Assembly (NCBI GenBank): GCA_964035575.1
Contig: OZ037883.1
Location: 1,054,001-1,118,000 of the forward strand
Reading direction: 5' to 3'
From: Rhynchopus sp. YZ270_cl-10
Lineage: Eukaryota > Euglenozoa > Diplonemea > Diplonemida > Diplonemidae
Length of the DNA stretch: 64,000 nt
Below are positions 9,658-20,227 of the stretch, piece after piece (the first letter of the stretch is position 1; every line of letters starts with the position of its first letter). Below the pieces are notes generated by a model, which saw only the letters and a list, made by a program, of their open reading frames with translations, was not told the DNA's origin and searched no databases. Position numbers and translations under genes: made by a program.

Positions 9658-11189
9658 ATGGGCCGCGAAGATGGCGAAGGTGCGAAGGTGAAGATGACAA
9701 CTGTCGGCAAGGCTGTCATGGGGGTCACCGGGAAGGAAGGAGGGAAGGGTGCAGCCAAGGGCGAGAAGGGCACTGCCAAGACCAAGGTCGAGGTCACAAC
9801 CTCTTTGCTTCCTGAGAAGGCGACGTTGACGGAACGCCCTTCCAAAGGCGAGAAGGGGGAGAAGGGGGACAAAGGAGGCAAGAAGGGGAACAAGGGTGAC
9901 AAGGGTGGGGACAAAGGTGGCTCCAGAAGCTTTGGCAGCCCACCCAGCAAGTATGACTACGACTATAATGAGCGACAAAGGCGAGATGAGGCCAAGGTCG
10001 ACCGCATCGTGGCTCTCAACAACGACATCAACAGCACCGAACCTGATGAGCCTGGTGCTCAGCCTATCATGGAGCTTCTTGGCGCTGCGCACCGTCAGGC
10101 GGATTACAACAGCTGGGACAGCTTCAAAGGAAAGGGTAAAGGAAAAGACAGCAAAGGCGGCAAAGACCTCAAAGGGGGGAAAGACAACAAAGGTGGGAAA
10201 TTCGGCAAATCGCGTGGTCTCGAAGACTTCGAGGAGCCCCTCCCCATGCAGCCCCCGAAGAGCGTCCCTGCCCCCATCGTCAGCCAAGACGAGGCAACCA
10301 TCACCATCTACGATGAGGACCTTAAACAATGCACAGTGTCGCTCGAGCCGACAGGGATCATTCTCACCATTCAGGTTGATGACGGTCCGCAGCGGCGCAC
10401 AGTGGAGCAGATCGTGTTTTCGGGGGACCAGATAAAGTTTGTTTGTGAGGACAAAAAGAAGTGGTACGTTGCGTTGCCTGAGCGCTACCCACACCTTGAT
10501 ATGTTGAGAGTGAAGACGACTGCGATTCTGATCAAGCATGAACAGCAGGTGAAGGAAAAGGCAGAGCTGGCAGAGAGGCAGGCAGCGATGGAGCGGCAGG
10601 CAGAGGTGGAGAGGCAGCGGGCACGCGAGGAGGCCATGCGGATGCAGCAGCAGCAACAGCAGCAGCAGCAGGCGCGTATGCAACAACAACAACAACAGCA
10701 GCAACAACAGCAGTCACAGCTCCCCCCCAACTACATGCAAAAGCCCGGTGTCCCCGGCCAGCCTGGTTACCCCCAGTCCGCCTACCCACAGCAGCAGCAA
10801 CAACAACAACAACAACGTCCCCAGCCTGGCTACCCCCAAAGCTCTGCCGAAGCTCCTCTTCTCAATGTGCGGTCCGGAGCAGGTCTTGCCGGAGGGTACG
10901 GGCTGTATGAGGGTCAGAAGCAGCAGGCACCTGGTGCCCAAGGGGTGCCGCGACAGCAGGCACCGAACTCGTCGTATGCAGGGTACAGCGAAGAGCAGCT
11001 GCAGCGTTTGCGTCTGATGCAGCAGCAGCAGATGCAGAGGGGCACGCCGTCAGCGTCACAGCTGCAGGTCATGCAAAGACAGCAGATGGCGCAACAAATG
11101 CAGAGGCAGCAACAGCAGCAGCAGCAGGCTGCAGCAGCTGGGCGTACCGGAATGCCCCAGTCAATGTCGGGTCAGATGCCCGCAGGATG

Positions 11190-11220
<31 letters not shown>

Positions 11221-11985
11221 ATGGCGGCCCGGGCCCGTGCCCAGCAGCAGCAGCAGCACCCCTCCATGCAGCAGCAACAGATGCAGCAGCAAATGCTTGC
11301 CCAGCAGCAGAAGATGGGCGCCCAGGGACAGATGAGCCCGCAGATGCTTCTGGTATGATGAATATTATGAATATGGTGCATGTCGCGTGTCGCATGTCGC
11401 ATGTTGCATTGTGTGTATTATTTTTTACTTACATCCGCCACAGCAACGTCAGCAAATGATGCAGCAGCAGCAGCAGCAGCAACAGCAACAGCAGCAACAG
11501 AGGATTGCTAGTGGTGCAGCAGCAGCAGGAGCATCCGGGGCAGGTAAAGACAACCAGCCCATGTGGACCAGCAACGGCACGACCTACTTTGGGGACGAGA
11601 GCAAGGTTTGCTTCCCACACCTTTTTCATATTCTTTTTTTTGCTTTTTTTAATCAGCAGTTACTTCAAAGTGTTTGGCATAGTGTCCTCGGGTGTCTACA
11701 TACAAACTTACACAGCCACGGTGCGCTGGTCACATGACCAGGTAATTAACCTGGTCACTTTGACCAGGTTACCTGGCCAAAAGTGCAAACCACTCAATCA
11801 GTCTACACTAATGCAACAAAGAATACACAGGTGGTGTCTACACGTTGTCAAATTTTCAAAAAAAAAATATCAAACCCTTTCCACAGGACGCCTCAAAGGC
11901 AGGCGTGCAGTCCTTCGACAGAGGAGGTGCAACGTACTTCAGCACAGAAGGGCAGAAGACAAAAGAGGGGGAGAAGACTGCCTGA
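9658..11985 (+). CDS. Lys/Gly-repeat and polyglutamine protein, three exons
   Basis: Exons 9658-11352, 11444-11605 and 11887-11985 join in phase 0 through introns that start GTATGA and GTTTGC and end CACAG, giving 651 residues. The N-terminal third has Lys/Gly-rich repeats (GEKGEKGDKGG, KGKGKGKDSKGG). A compact predicted beta-rich segment follows (about 212-290, from ATITIYDEDLKQC). The rest is polyGln with Met and Pro, running across the first intron. The last exon ends with FDRGGATYFSTEGQKTKEG, which echoes TSNGTTYFGDESK just before the second intron, a short internal duplication. The function is unknown; such composition is common in nucleic-acid-associated and condensate proteins. The second intron carries a degenerate family D motif and an ACCAGGTAATTAACCTGGT near-palindrome (11739-11757). 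Confidence 0.8.
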
Positions 11986-12869
11986 TAGCAACACACCCTA
12001 CGCGCCCTCTTACCCACCAACGTATTTACTCCCATCACCCCCCCCCCCCCCCCTTTTTTTTTCGCCCCTTTACTTCCGTACCCATGTTCCCCCACACACA
12101 AACTAAACAAAAACACAATATATCTGACCCAAAGAGGGTGTCTTCTATTAGATGGGTCAGATCAAAAAAAGCAAAAAAAGAAGAAGAAGAAAAAAGTATA
12201 TTTTTATCTTTGCGAAAGGGTGGGGTAGGGGGAACGGGAAGGGGGACTCTGTTTTTTCTTTCTTCCAAAACAAAACAAAAAACGGAAAAGTAATGGAGGG
12301 CGTAGCTGGTGTAGCTGAAGGGGGGTGATTCGCACTTTCCCCATGCATGCCACCAATGTAAAGGTTTTACAACGCAAAACAGACCAAAAAAGCTGATTTT
12401 GTGGAATGCCGGCAATTTCGAGGGCTGATTCGCTCTTTTTGCGCTCATTCAGCCACACCAGGGACAGATTTTTTTTGACTTTCCTTTTTGGAAGAGGATA
12501 GAGAAGTGGTGTGTGAGGTAGGGTTGGAGGGAGAGGTGTGTTTTTTTTGTGATTCCATTTCTCAAAACAAAACAAAACAAAATTCCGAAGGTCTTCGACT
12601 GGAAAGAAAGTAGCACACATACACAGCCCATCTAAGTTGCTGGGCTTTTTGAGAAATGCAACAGAGAATAAATGCTATAAAAAGGCGCTCTTTTTTTTTT
12701 CGGGGTGTTTTCCGGTGACATTTTGTCGATACAACCCTTGCACATCTCGACAATCTATTAAAAGGGAAGGTGAATAAACCAACGCATTTTTTTTTTTTTT
12801 TTTTTTTTTTTTGAAACGTGGCTTTTGACAAAGCAGAATTGCCTAAGGGTTGGATTGTTCATCCCAAAT

Positions 12870-12903
<34 letters not shown>

Positions 12904-13075
12904 GAGGTTGGTTTTACCTAGCTATGTGTGGCTGCCGAAAATAAAAAATAAAACACACATAATAACACTGATAGATTCACGCCACACCTGTCTCGTAAGT
13001 TGCAGTGGAATCATGTTAGTTTTTTTTTGGGGGGTTTCGATGACCCGATGTCGTTCCTCCTTCTTTCTCCTTTCT

Positions 13076-13109
<34 letters not shown>

Positions 13110-14487
13110 CTTCCCCACCCCCCAAGCTTTGACAACGTTTTTATAAAAACTTCAGATACACTAAAATTGTTTCCTTGTTTCCCCCCTTACCCGAAGGTGA
13201 GTCTCTGATGTCCACAGCCTTCTATTGAAAAAAAATCGGGGATTTTTTTGATGTGGCTGATGATCATCTTACTAATACCTGTATAAGGAGACTAAGTACG
13301 AGAGGCTTAGGTTCATCTTATAAACATTATTTTCTTTTTGTCACCTCATGAAGGAGGAAATAGAAACAAAGCATTTTGAACACACTTTTGCGGTTCTAGG
13401 GACGAACCGCGCTGCAAAGCCACTCCTCACCAAACAGGTCGAGGTGTGTGCGTGTCACCACAACCCCTCCCATGGGTTTTATCGTGTGATGAGTGTCAAG
13501 TTTCTATTTCTTTTTTTCCCCCCACCTTAGAGGTGTTTAATACCAGTGAAGTTCCCCTCCCTTCTCTCGAGGTTCGACAGCCAAGTGGAGAGTCCATGAC
13601 TGACGTTTGAACTTTACATTCTTTTTTTTTTCCAGGTGACTGAACACGTTAAGCTTCGGTTCATCTTCACAAACCTTTTCTCTCTTTTGCGACAGATTTT
13701 TTTTTTGTTTTTTTTTTTTGTCCTAAGTACCGCTGTGTGCAACGTCTAACGTGCAATATACCCCCCCCTTCTTTTGGAGCCTTTCTTAATCCCAGAAGCG
13801 TTTCGACTGTCCGTTTCACTTTCTTTTTTTTGAGATATGTCTCGCGAATCTCTGGTTGAGGGGAGGAGGGGGGAGAAGTAGGAATGGGCAGGCTATTCCA
13901 TGTCCAAGACTTCACAAAACCCGAGGCAAAAATACAATCCAATTTTTTTAAACAAAAAAAAAAAGAAGCAAAACAGGAAGCCTCCCTTAACGTCATGTGC
14001 ATGCTGTCTGACATGCATGTGTCTCTCTGGATTGAAATGTAGAGTACCTGGGGTGACTGAGTGGCGCTACGAATGAGATAAAAAAGAAGGCCAACTTAAT
14101 TTTTAAAAAAAAGCAAAAAACAAAAAACAAAAAAAGCACACATTTAAAATCTAAGCGAAGTAATACAATAAAAAAAAACACCACAATAAAAAAAAATACA
14201 ACAAAATAAAAAAAACACAAAAAAACTCACGACCTTTTTTCTTTCCACTTGTCTTTATTTTGATGTCTTTCAGCAGTCTCGTGTCTCACGTCAGGGCTTA
14301 CGGTAACTTATTCTTTGTATGTGTCTTGATTCAAACCCAGCGTCCAGCACGATAACCATGGTGTAAAGATCACTAATGTGCACACGAGGCACATTCATAT
14401 GACAACTGTCCTGTGATTTTGCCACACAGTAAACACCACACCACACCACACCTTTCCCTCACAGAGTTTTGCTCTACACACTCAAAA
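11986..14487. other. 2.5-kb gene-free stretch with dispersed repeats
   Basis: Contains long homopolymers (30 T's near 12787-12812), a CT run (about 13078-13106), and two family A copies (13286-13330, and a diverged one at 13637-13680). One exon-like stretch, 13348-13442, reads TNRAAKPLLTKQVE and is followed by GTGTGT, but no partner exon is evident. I see no full gene. Confidence 0.45.
13286..13330 (+). repeat. dispersed hairpin repeat, family A
   Basis: Reads GAGACTAAGT, ACGAGAG, GCTTAG, then GTTCATCTTATAAAC. The stem is kept through a G-T pair. It is not next to an obvious exon. Confidence 0.75.
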
Positions 14488-16176
14488 ATGATGCTGCTGT
14501 TCTCAGCACTCGTGATGGTTGTCCTTGCCGAAAGGCCTGGACACAAAGGAGACCATGTGGGACCACCCCGCCCCAAGCACGGTCCACACAACCTCACGCA
14601 CCATGACGGGCACAACGAAACCCATGACGGAAATCATCCTAGCCACGGACGTCGCGGAGGAAGGAACGCCACCCGCCCTGAGCCTGAGAACGGTGAGACA
14701 CGCGCTGAGGCCGAGCTTCTTGGAGGAAGACGTGGTGGACGTCGTGGAGGCAACAACGAGACCCGCCAGCACGGACGCCGTGGTGGAAACAACGAGACTC
14801 GCCCCCACGGACGTCGTGGAGGAAGGAACGCCACCCGCCCTGAGCCTGAGAACGGCGAGACACGCGCTGAGGCCGAGCTTCTTGGAGGAAGGCGTGGTGG
14901 ACGTCGTGGAGGAAACAACGAGACCCGCCAGCACGGACGCCGTGGAGGAAGGAACGAGACCCGCCCTCACGGACGCCGTGGAGGAAGGAACGCCACCCGC
15001 CCTGAGCCTGAGAACGGCGAGACACGCGCTGAGGCTGAGCTTCTTGGAGGAAGACGTGGTGGACGTCGTGGAGGAAACAACGAGACCCGCCAGCACGGAC
15101 GCCGTGGTGGAACCAACGAGACCCGCCCTCACGGACGCCGTGGAGGAAGGAACGCCACCCGCCCTGAGCCTGAGAACGGTGAGACACGCGCTGAGGCTGA
15201 GCTTCTTGGAGGAAGACGTGGTGGACGTCGTGGTGGAAACAACGAGACCCGCCAGCACGGACGCCGTGGAGGAAGGAACGCCACCCGCCCCGAGCCTGAG
15301 AACGGCGAGACACGCGCTGAGGCTGAGCTTCTTGGAGGAAGACGTGGTGGACGTCGTGGTGGAAACAACGAGACCCGCCCTCACGGACGCCGTGGAGGAA
15401 GGAACGCCACCCGCCCTGAGCCTGAGAACGGTGAGACACGCGCTGAGGCTGAGCTTCTTGGAGGAAGACGTGGTGGACGTCGTGGTGGAAACAACGAGAC
15501 CCGCCAGCACGGACGCCGTGGAGGAAGGAACGCCACCCGCCCTGAGCCTGAGAACGGTGAGACACGCGCTGAGGCTGAGCTTCTTGGAGGAAGGCGTGGT
15601 GGACGTCGTGGAGGCAACAACGAGACCCGCCAGCACGGACGCCGTGGTGGAAACAACGAGACCCGCCCTCACGGACGTCGTGGAGGAACGAACGCCACCC
15701 GCCCCGAGCCTGAGAACGGCGAGACACGCGCTGAGGCCGAGCTTCTTGGAGGAAGGCGTGGTGGACGTCGTGGAGGAAACAACGAGACCCGCCAGCACGG
15801 ACGCCGTGGTGGAAACAACGAGACCCGCCCTCACGGACGTCGTGGAGGAAGGAACGCCACCCGCCCTGAGCCTGAGAACGGTGAGACCCGCGCTGAGGCT
15901 GATGTGCTGATGAGGTCTGAGGAGCACCGTGAGCACCATGAGCACCGTGGACACCGTGGACACAAGCACAGACGTGGTGGACTCCGTGGCGAGGAGGGCG
16001 ACGATGAGGACGAGGATGAGGACGAGCGTCCCCCGATGCCGATGTGGCTGGTGTCTGCCTCCTCTGCCGTCGGCGGTGGTCTTGTTGTGTTGGTGGTGGT
16101 CATGGCCGTCGCCCTCTGGAAGAAGATCCAGAGCCAGGACGCCAGCGCCCACGCCGTCAAGGAGGAGCTGCTTTGA
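14488..16176 (+). CDS. repeat-built, sequon-rich type I membrane protein
   Basis: The first ATG with a signal peptide (MMLLFSALVMVVLA) gives 562 residues; an upstream in-frame GTG extension is rejected. The ectodomain consists of nine copies of a module built from NATRPEPENGETRAEAELL and GGRRGGRRGGNNETR, with one or two extra HGRRGG-NNETR subunits per copy. Nearly every module holds NAT and NET sequons, so heavy N-glycosylation in the secretory route is expected. A His-rich and then acidic spacer leads to one membrane helix (about 518-545, WLVSASSAVGGGLVVLVVVM) and a short tail ending KEELL. The ectodomain mixes Arg-rich and Glu-rich blocks. The likely role is a surface coat protein, by architecture only. 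The repeats also keep the reverse strand open for 549 codons, which is a shadow. Confidence 0.85.
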   Translation: MMLLFSALVMVVLAERPGHKGDHVGPPRPKHGPHNLTHHDGHNETHDGNHPSHGRRGGRNATRPEPENGETRAEAELLGGRRGGRRGGNNETRQHGRRGGNNETRPHGRRGGRNATRPEPENGETRAEAELLGGRRGGRRGGNNETRQHGRRGGRNETRPHGRRGGRNATRPEPENGETRAEAELLGGRRGGRRGGNNETRQHGRRGGTNETRPHGRRGGRNATRPEPENGETRAEAELLGGRRGGRRGGNNETRQHGRRGGRNATRPEPENGETRAEAELLGGRRGGRRGGNNETRPHGRRGGRNATRPEPENGETRAEAELLGGRRGGRRGGNNETRQHGRRGGRNATRPEPENGETRAEAELLGGRRGGRRGGNNETRQHGRRGGNNETRPHGRRGGTNATRPEPENGETRAEAELLGGRRGGRRGGNNETRQHGRRGGNNETRPHGRRGGRNATRPEPENGETRAEADVLMRSEEHREHHEHRGHRGHKHRRGGLRGEEGDDEDEDEDERPPMPMWLVSASSAVGGGLVVLVVVMAVALWKKIQSQDASAHAVKEELL

Positions 16177-18100
16177 GCACCGAACTACAGTTTTATTTTA
16201 TTTTTTTGAATACACATTGGCCCGTTTCGATTTCCAACCTTTGTCCTTAGAAGCAGCACTGATTGTGTTGTTTTCCACTACCTTGACGACCCTAAAGACA
16301 CGACACTTTCTTTACACCCTGGTACAATCAGACCCACCAAAGCGGTTTGCAACCAGAAATCTCCTTAAGCGTGTGTACATCGCGCATCGCACATCGCACG
16401 TTGGACGTTTTTGAAATTAGAACTCACAGAACTATAGGCTTTCCCTTTCAGCTCTCCCCCACCCCAAGAGAATGGGAGCCAAAATATCTATGTTTTTTTT
16501 TTCTACTTGAGATTTATATAAGATGGCCATCAGAGGTACTGTTTTATACCCTTTTCGTTCACTTTTTTTTGTTACCACGGTAACAAAAAAAACCCTCCCT
16601 TTTTTTTGGGGTACCTGTAGAGGTGCAGAGACAGTTGCAAAAAAAAAAAACCCCCTCAAAATCGTGATCTCTCTCTGTCCTCCTATTCTCTTTTTTTTTC
16701 TTTTCTTCATTTAGCTCTTTGTGAAGAGCGCCAAAAGCGTTTTGTCAGCGTGTTTTACCACCTTTGTGTTTTTTTTTTCTTCCTTTTTTCTTTTTTTGGG
16801 GATTTTCTCGCTCATGGAGATATCACCTCGTAGCTATTCAGAAATGGCGTGGGGTTGAGCGAAGAACACTGTGAAGGCATCTGCTACACTACTGTTCTCT
16901 TCCATATATTTTTTTTTTGAAACTTCCCAATAAAAAAACCCAAGGGAGAGCTCACTGACAAGTTGTTTAATTTTTTTTTAAAAGGCTTTTTGAAAGGTGA
17001 CTAGCGAGAAAAAAGATTGATGAATAACCAATGTTCTAAACATGAAGTAATCTAATCTGACTAGCGAGAGGCTTTAGGTTCATCTCACAACACGCCCTTT
17101 CTTTTTACTCTATGGAGAAGGTAGCTAAACCATTTAATAGTTTAGGCAAATCTTACCTACTGTTTTCTATTCCCGCCACTTAGGTGGCTAAGAGCTGGGA
17201 GGCTGATGTATCCTTAGAAAGTGGAGATTGCACAAACTGTGGCAACACAAAAAACCGAGGCAACTATGCGACTTCCAACAATTTTCTGTACAAAAAAATA
17301 ATCTGTTGCACCTTTTGTCCTCTTTGGTTCTCATGGACACTATCGATTGAGGTTTCTTCTTGTGCTCAAAAAGGGCAATTGAGAACACTTCGTTCGTTTA
17401 GTTTGTCGTACCCAAATGGACAGGAAGGATTTGCCCCGAAATATCCCACAGGTGATACCCATGTTCCTGCCTTCTTCCAGAGGGAACAAAATAGCTCGTT
17501 AAATTTTTTTTAACTCTCTCTCTCTCTCTCCCCATCCCCCTTTTGAGGTGACTAAGCAAACCGCTTGGCTTAGACCCATCTTACCAACTGCCCCCCTCCC
17601 CCTTTTTTGCTAGGTTTTTCTTTTTTCCTTTTTTTGGAGTTAAATTCAGGGATTATTACAGTGCAAGGGGGTGGAGTAAAGTTGCCCCAAATCCTGTAGC
17701 CCTGGTTGAATCTAATAGAAAAGTATCCTAGAAAACAGAGCAATAAAAGAAAAAAAAAACTGAACAATGAATCAAAATACTCCAAATCTCCCGAACCAAA
17801 CTGAGAGAAAAAGCAAACAAAAAAACCAGAAGCGAGACAGTCGAAAAATGTGGAGCGGCAAATAAGGACTACACCACCATTTTTTCCACTCAGGTTCGTT
17901 TTCTCACTTTTCTCTCTGAATGTATTTTTAAAAACTTTTTATATTGCGCTTTTCTTTAAATACATTTTTTGTTGTCTTTATTTGTTGATGACTGCACACA
18001 GTGCATATTCATCTTTGCAACCTTTTCTTTGTCTTACAATACAACCACAAAAGAACCACACCCTCTTCCCCACCAACCTTTTCTCTCACCACACGCTGTC
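16177..18100. other. spacer with family A repeats and one doubtful short frame
   Basis: A family A copy with an enlarged loop (GTGACTAAGC, AAACCGCTTG, GCTTAG) lies at 17548-17590; degenerate copies lie at 16997 and 17058. A 109-codon frame at 17184-17513 follows a CACTTAG and reads SWEADVSLESGDCTNC near its start. It has no known relatives that I recognise and may be chance. Otherwise AT-rich with homopolymers. Confidence 0.4.
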
Positions 18101-18246
18101 CAAGTTAGGTCTTCGCACTGAGGTGAGATTCGTTTCTTTTGTTCCCGTTTCCGCTGATTTCACACATGATGAGAAATGCTTTCAATTCGGTTCATCCCTC
18201 TCTGAGGCGCAAGCCAGCGATGAGGTACAGCTTCTGTCTGATGTGA
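18101..18246 (+). repeat. 146-bp repeat carrying a snoRNA (copy 1)
   Basis: Matches 26832-26977 over the full 146 bp with one visible difference (18118 A versus G). It starts CAAGTTAGGTCTTCGC. The right 87 bp form a box C/D snoRNA. The left 59 bp are conserved as well and may hold its promoter or a second small RNA. Confidence 0.85.
18160..18246 (+). ncRNA. box C/D snoRNA, predicted LSU rRNA 2'-O-methylation guide
   Basis: An 87-nt unit with a 5-bp terminal stem (TCACA 18160-18164 with TGTGA 18242-18246), box C ATGATGA (18166-18172), box D' CTGA (18202-18205), a weaker C' (CGATGAG 18218-18224) and box D CTGA (18238-18241). The stretch before D', TTCGGTTCATCCC (18186-18198), is complementary to GGGATGAACCGAA, a segment I recall as strongly conserved in eukaryotic large-subunit rRNA. 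The five-nucleotide rule would place the mark on the second G. The target of the second guide is unknown. It lies 110 bp before a protein gene and not inside a recognised intron. Confidence 0.75.
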
Positions 18247-18251
18247 TGCAA

Positions 18252-18274
18252 CTCACCTTTGCGATAATGTAGTC
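18252..18274 (+). promoter_or_regulatory. upstream motif shared by array genes and peroxidase
   Basis: CTCACCTTTGCGATAATGTA followed by GTC, 104 bp before the start codon. The same motif is found 103 bp before the copies at 21396 and 63747 and, with one change, 160 bp before the peroxidase ATG. Its conservation in front of two unrelated coding regions suggests a promoter or transcript-start element, or a trans-splice signal. No direct evidence of function. Confidence 0.5.
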
Positions 18275-18355
18275 AACATTATCGTTTCTTGTGTCACCCC
18301 AAAAAAGCAACAACCGTCAGATTGAACCTATACACAAACACAACACAATACAACG

Positions 18356-20227
18356 ATGATGATGCGCAAATGCGGAGCTGCGTTGCTTCTTCTGTCGACT
18401 GCGATGTGTGCGGATGCGGATGTGGGTGGGCACACTGAGATGGACGGCCGGGATGCTGGCGTGCTGACGAGGTCGCGTCAGCGTGGGTCGAGTCGCGGAG
18501 GGATGTCCCGTGGTGGGGGGGGTCGCTACAGGGGCAGGAGCAGGAGCTGGAGCAGGAGCGGTGGCCGCAGCAGCAGCCGCCACAGTGGTCGCAGCAGCAG
18601 TCGCCACGGCGGTCGCGTGGGGTGGTGGAACAAGGGTGAGAAGGAGAAGCAGGAGAGGTGGGGAGGTGGGAGGACCTGGAAGGGCAAGTACGAGAAGTGG
18701 GGTAAGAAGGAGTACAAGAAGAAGGGCAAGTACGAGAGGGGCTGCAAGACCAAGTCACCCGGTGGCAGTCCGCCGTCGCCGCCATGGTGGAGCAAGACGT
18801 ACTCGCCTTCGGGGCCACCCCCAAGGCCGCCTACACCTCCTACACCTCCTACACCGCCGACAGGGGGCAGGACGGACTCTCCTTCGGGACCACCGCCAAG
18901 GCCGCCTACACCGCCTACACCACCTACACCACCCACTCCGCCGACAGGGGGCAGGACGGACTCGCCTTCGGGACCACCGCCACGCCCGCCTACGCCTCCA
19001 GGAGGGAACACAGACTCGCCTGCTGGGACACCACCGCCGACACCACCATCGCCACCAACCCCAGAGGGGAACACAGACTCTCCGTCCGGCACACCGCCCA
19101 CACCACCGACACCACCCACACCACCGACACCGCCAACCCCAGAGGGCAACACGGACTCACCTGCTGGGACACCGCCAACACCACCATCGCCACCCACGCC
19201 ACCAACACCGCCAACCCCAGAGGGGAACACAGACTCCCCGTCCGGCACACCACCGACACCACCATCGCCGCCAACCCCAGAGGGCAACACCAACTCACCT
19301 GCTGGGACACCACCAACACCACCATCGCCACCAACCCCAGAAGGGAACACAAACTCACCTGCTGGGACACCGCCGACACCACCAACACCACCATCGCCAC
19401 CAACACCAGAGGGGAACACAAACTCCCCGTCCGGCACACCGCCGACCCCACCCACACCAACAGGGGGGGAGACAACAGAGCCCTGTGTGGACGGCGGGGA
19501 GCCCGTTGAGGTTGAGGTTGTGAGCCCAGAAGGCACTGTGGACAGCTTTGGGGCAGGCGAGGAGGTTAGGGAGGGGATGCACCCGAACGGGGAGCCCTCG
19601 GTGACGTTTGCGAACTTCCCGCCCGCCTTTGTGCAGGCGAACATGGCGGCGTTCTTCCCGGTGGACATTGCGGGTGTGATTGGGGCGGACAACGTGCTGC
19701 GCGTGGCCTGCCCGTTCAACTGTGAGGAGAAGCCGTGCGAGGTGCTTGTGGCGACGTACCACTGCCCACCGTGCTCGACGCCCACAAACGGCGGGCTGGT
19801 GTCGCTGCTGCCTGATGCTGGGTGGGATACGGGGAGCTGTGCCCCGACGTTCCAGCAGGGTGTGGGCGTGGGTGTTGCGGACGACGGGGCAGACGGTGCG
19901 ACGCACCCGACAGTTGCCTTCCGGAAGCTTGTGCCTGCGGGGACTGTTGAGGAGCTCCCTGCCCTGACTGCGCCGCTTGCGAACGTGGCGGTCTTCGTGC
20001 GGCAGGGTGCGACGGCGTGTGATGGGCTTGCGGACGAGACGGCCTGTAACGCTGCGATGCCGGAGTGTGCTTGGGAGGCGGGTACCTCGGGGGAGGGAGC
20101 TGCCGGCATGTGTGTCTCCTCGTGGTGCCCTGATGACTTCACGCCCCCTGCCGCCACTTCCTCGTGCGCAACGTCCTGTGCTGGTGCTGGGGCTGGCAAC
20201 GGAGGCGCCGCCGCCGGACCGGTCTGA
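18356..20227 (+). CDS. secreted Pro-rich / Cys-rich protein, array copy 1
   Basis: 623 residues. A signal peptide (MMMRKCGAALLLLSTAMCADA) is followed by a basic Arg/Ser/Gly region (about 40-90), a Lys-rich segment (95-130), and a Pro-rich region (about 133-370) made of blocks such as TPPTPPTPEGNTDSPSG. A Cys-containing C-terminal domain (about 375-623) includes CNAAMPECAWE and VACPFNCEEKPC. There is no membrane helix, so the protein is likely secreted, perhaps as an extracellular matrix or coat component; this is inferred from architecture only. It differs from copies 2 and 3 by gains and losses of TPP or SPP triplets and a few substitutions, yet total length is identical. The high GC and repeats keep other frames open for hundreds of codons; those are shadows. 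Confidence 0.85.
   Translation: MMMRKCGAALLLLSTAMCADADVGGHTEMDGRDAGVLTRSRQRGSSRGGMSRGGGGRYRGRSRSWSRSGGRSSSRHSGRSSSRHGGRVGWWNKGEKEKQERWGGGRTWKGKYEKWGKKEYKKKGKYERGCKTKSPGGSPPSPPWWSKTYSPSGPPPRPPTPPTPPTPPTGGRTDSPSGPPPRPPTPPTPPTPPTPPTGGRTDSPSGPPPRPPTPPGGNTDSPAGTPPPTPPSPPTPEGNTDSPSGTPPTPPTPPTPPTPPTPEGNTDSPAGTPPTPPSPPTPPTPPTPEGNTDSPSGTPPTPPSPPTPEGNTNSPAGTPPTPPSPPTPEGNTNSPAGTPPTPPTPPSPPTPEGNTNSPSGTPPTPPTPTGGETTEPCVDGGEPVEVEVVSPEGTVDSFGAGEEVREGMHPNGEPSVTFANFPPAFVQANMAAFFPVDIAGVIGADNVLRVACPFNCEEKPCEVLVATYHCPPCSTPTNGGLVSLLPDAGWDTGSCAPTFQQGVGVGVADDGADGATHPTVAFRKLVPAGTVEELPALTAPLANVAVFVRQGATACDGLADETACNAAMPECAWEAGTSGEGAAGMCVSSWCPDDFTPPAATSSCATSCAGAGAGNGGAAAGPV

Noticed and set aside
14640-15900. CRISPR-like regular repeats
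   Set aside because: The repeats are in-frame protein modules in a eukaryotic gene with no unique spacers.
14503-16152. 549-codon open frame on the minus strand opposite the sequon-rich membrane protein
   Set aside because: It exists only because the tandem modules lack stops in several frames. The plus strand has the signal peptide, sequons and membrane helix.
17184-17513. 109-codon frame as a gene
   Set aside because: No recognisable domain, lies among degenerate repeats and could be chance; mentioned only within the spacer entry.
18526-20199. 557-codon minus-strand frames and 346-codon alternative plus frames across all three Pro-rich gene copies
   Set aside because: Shadows of a GC-rich repeat region. 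They repeat identically at 21566 and 60877 and have no independent start or domain evidence.
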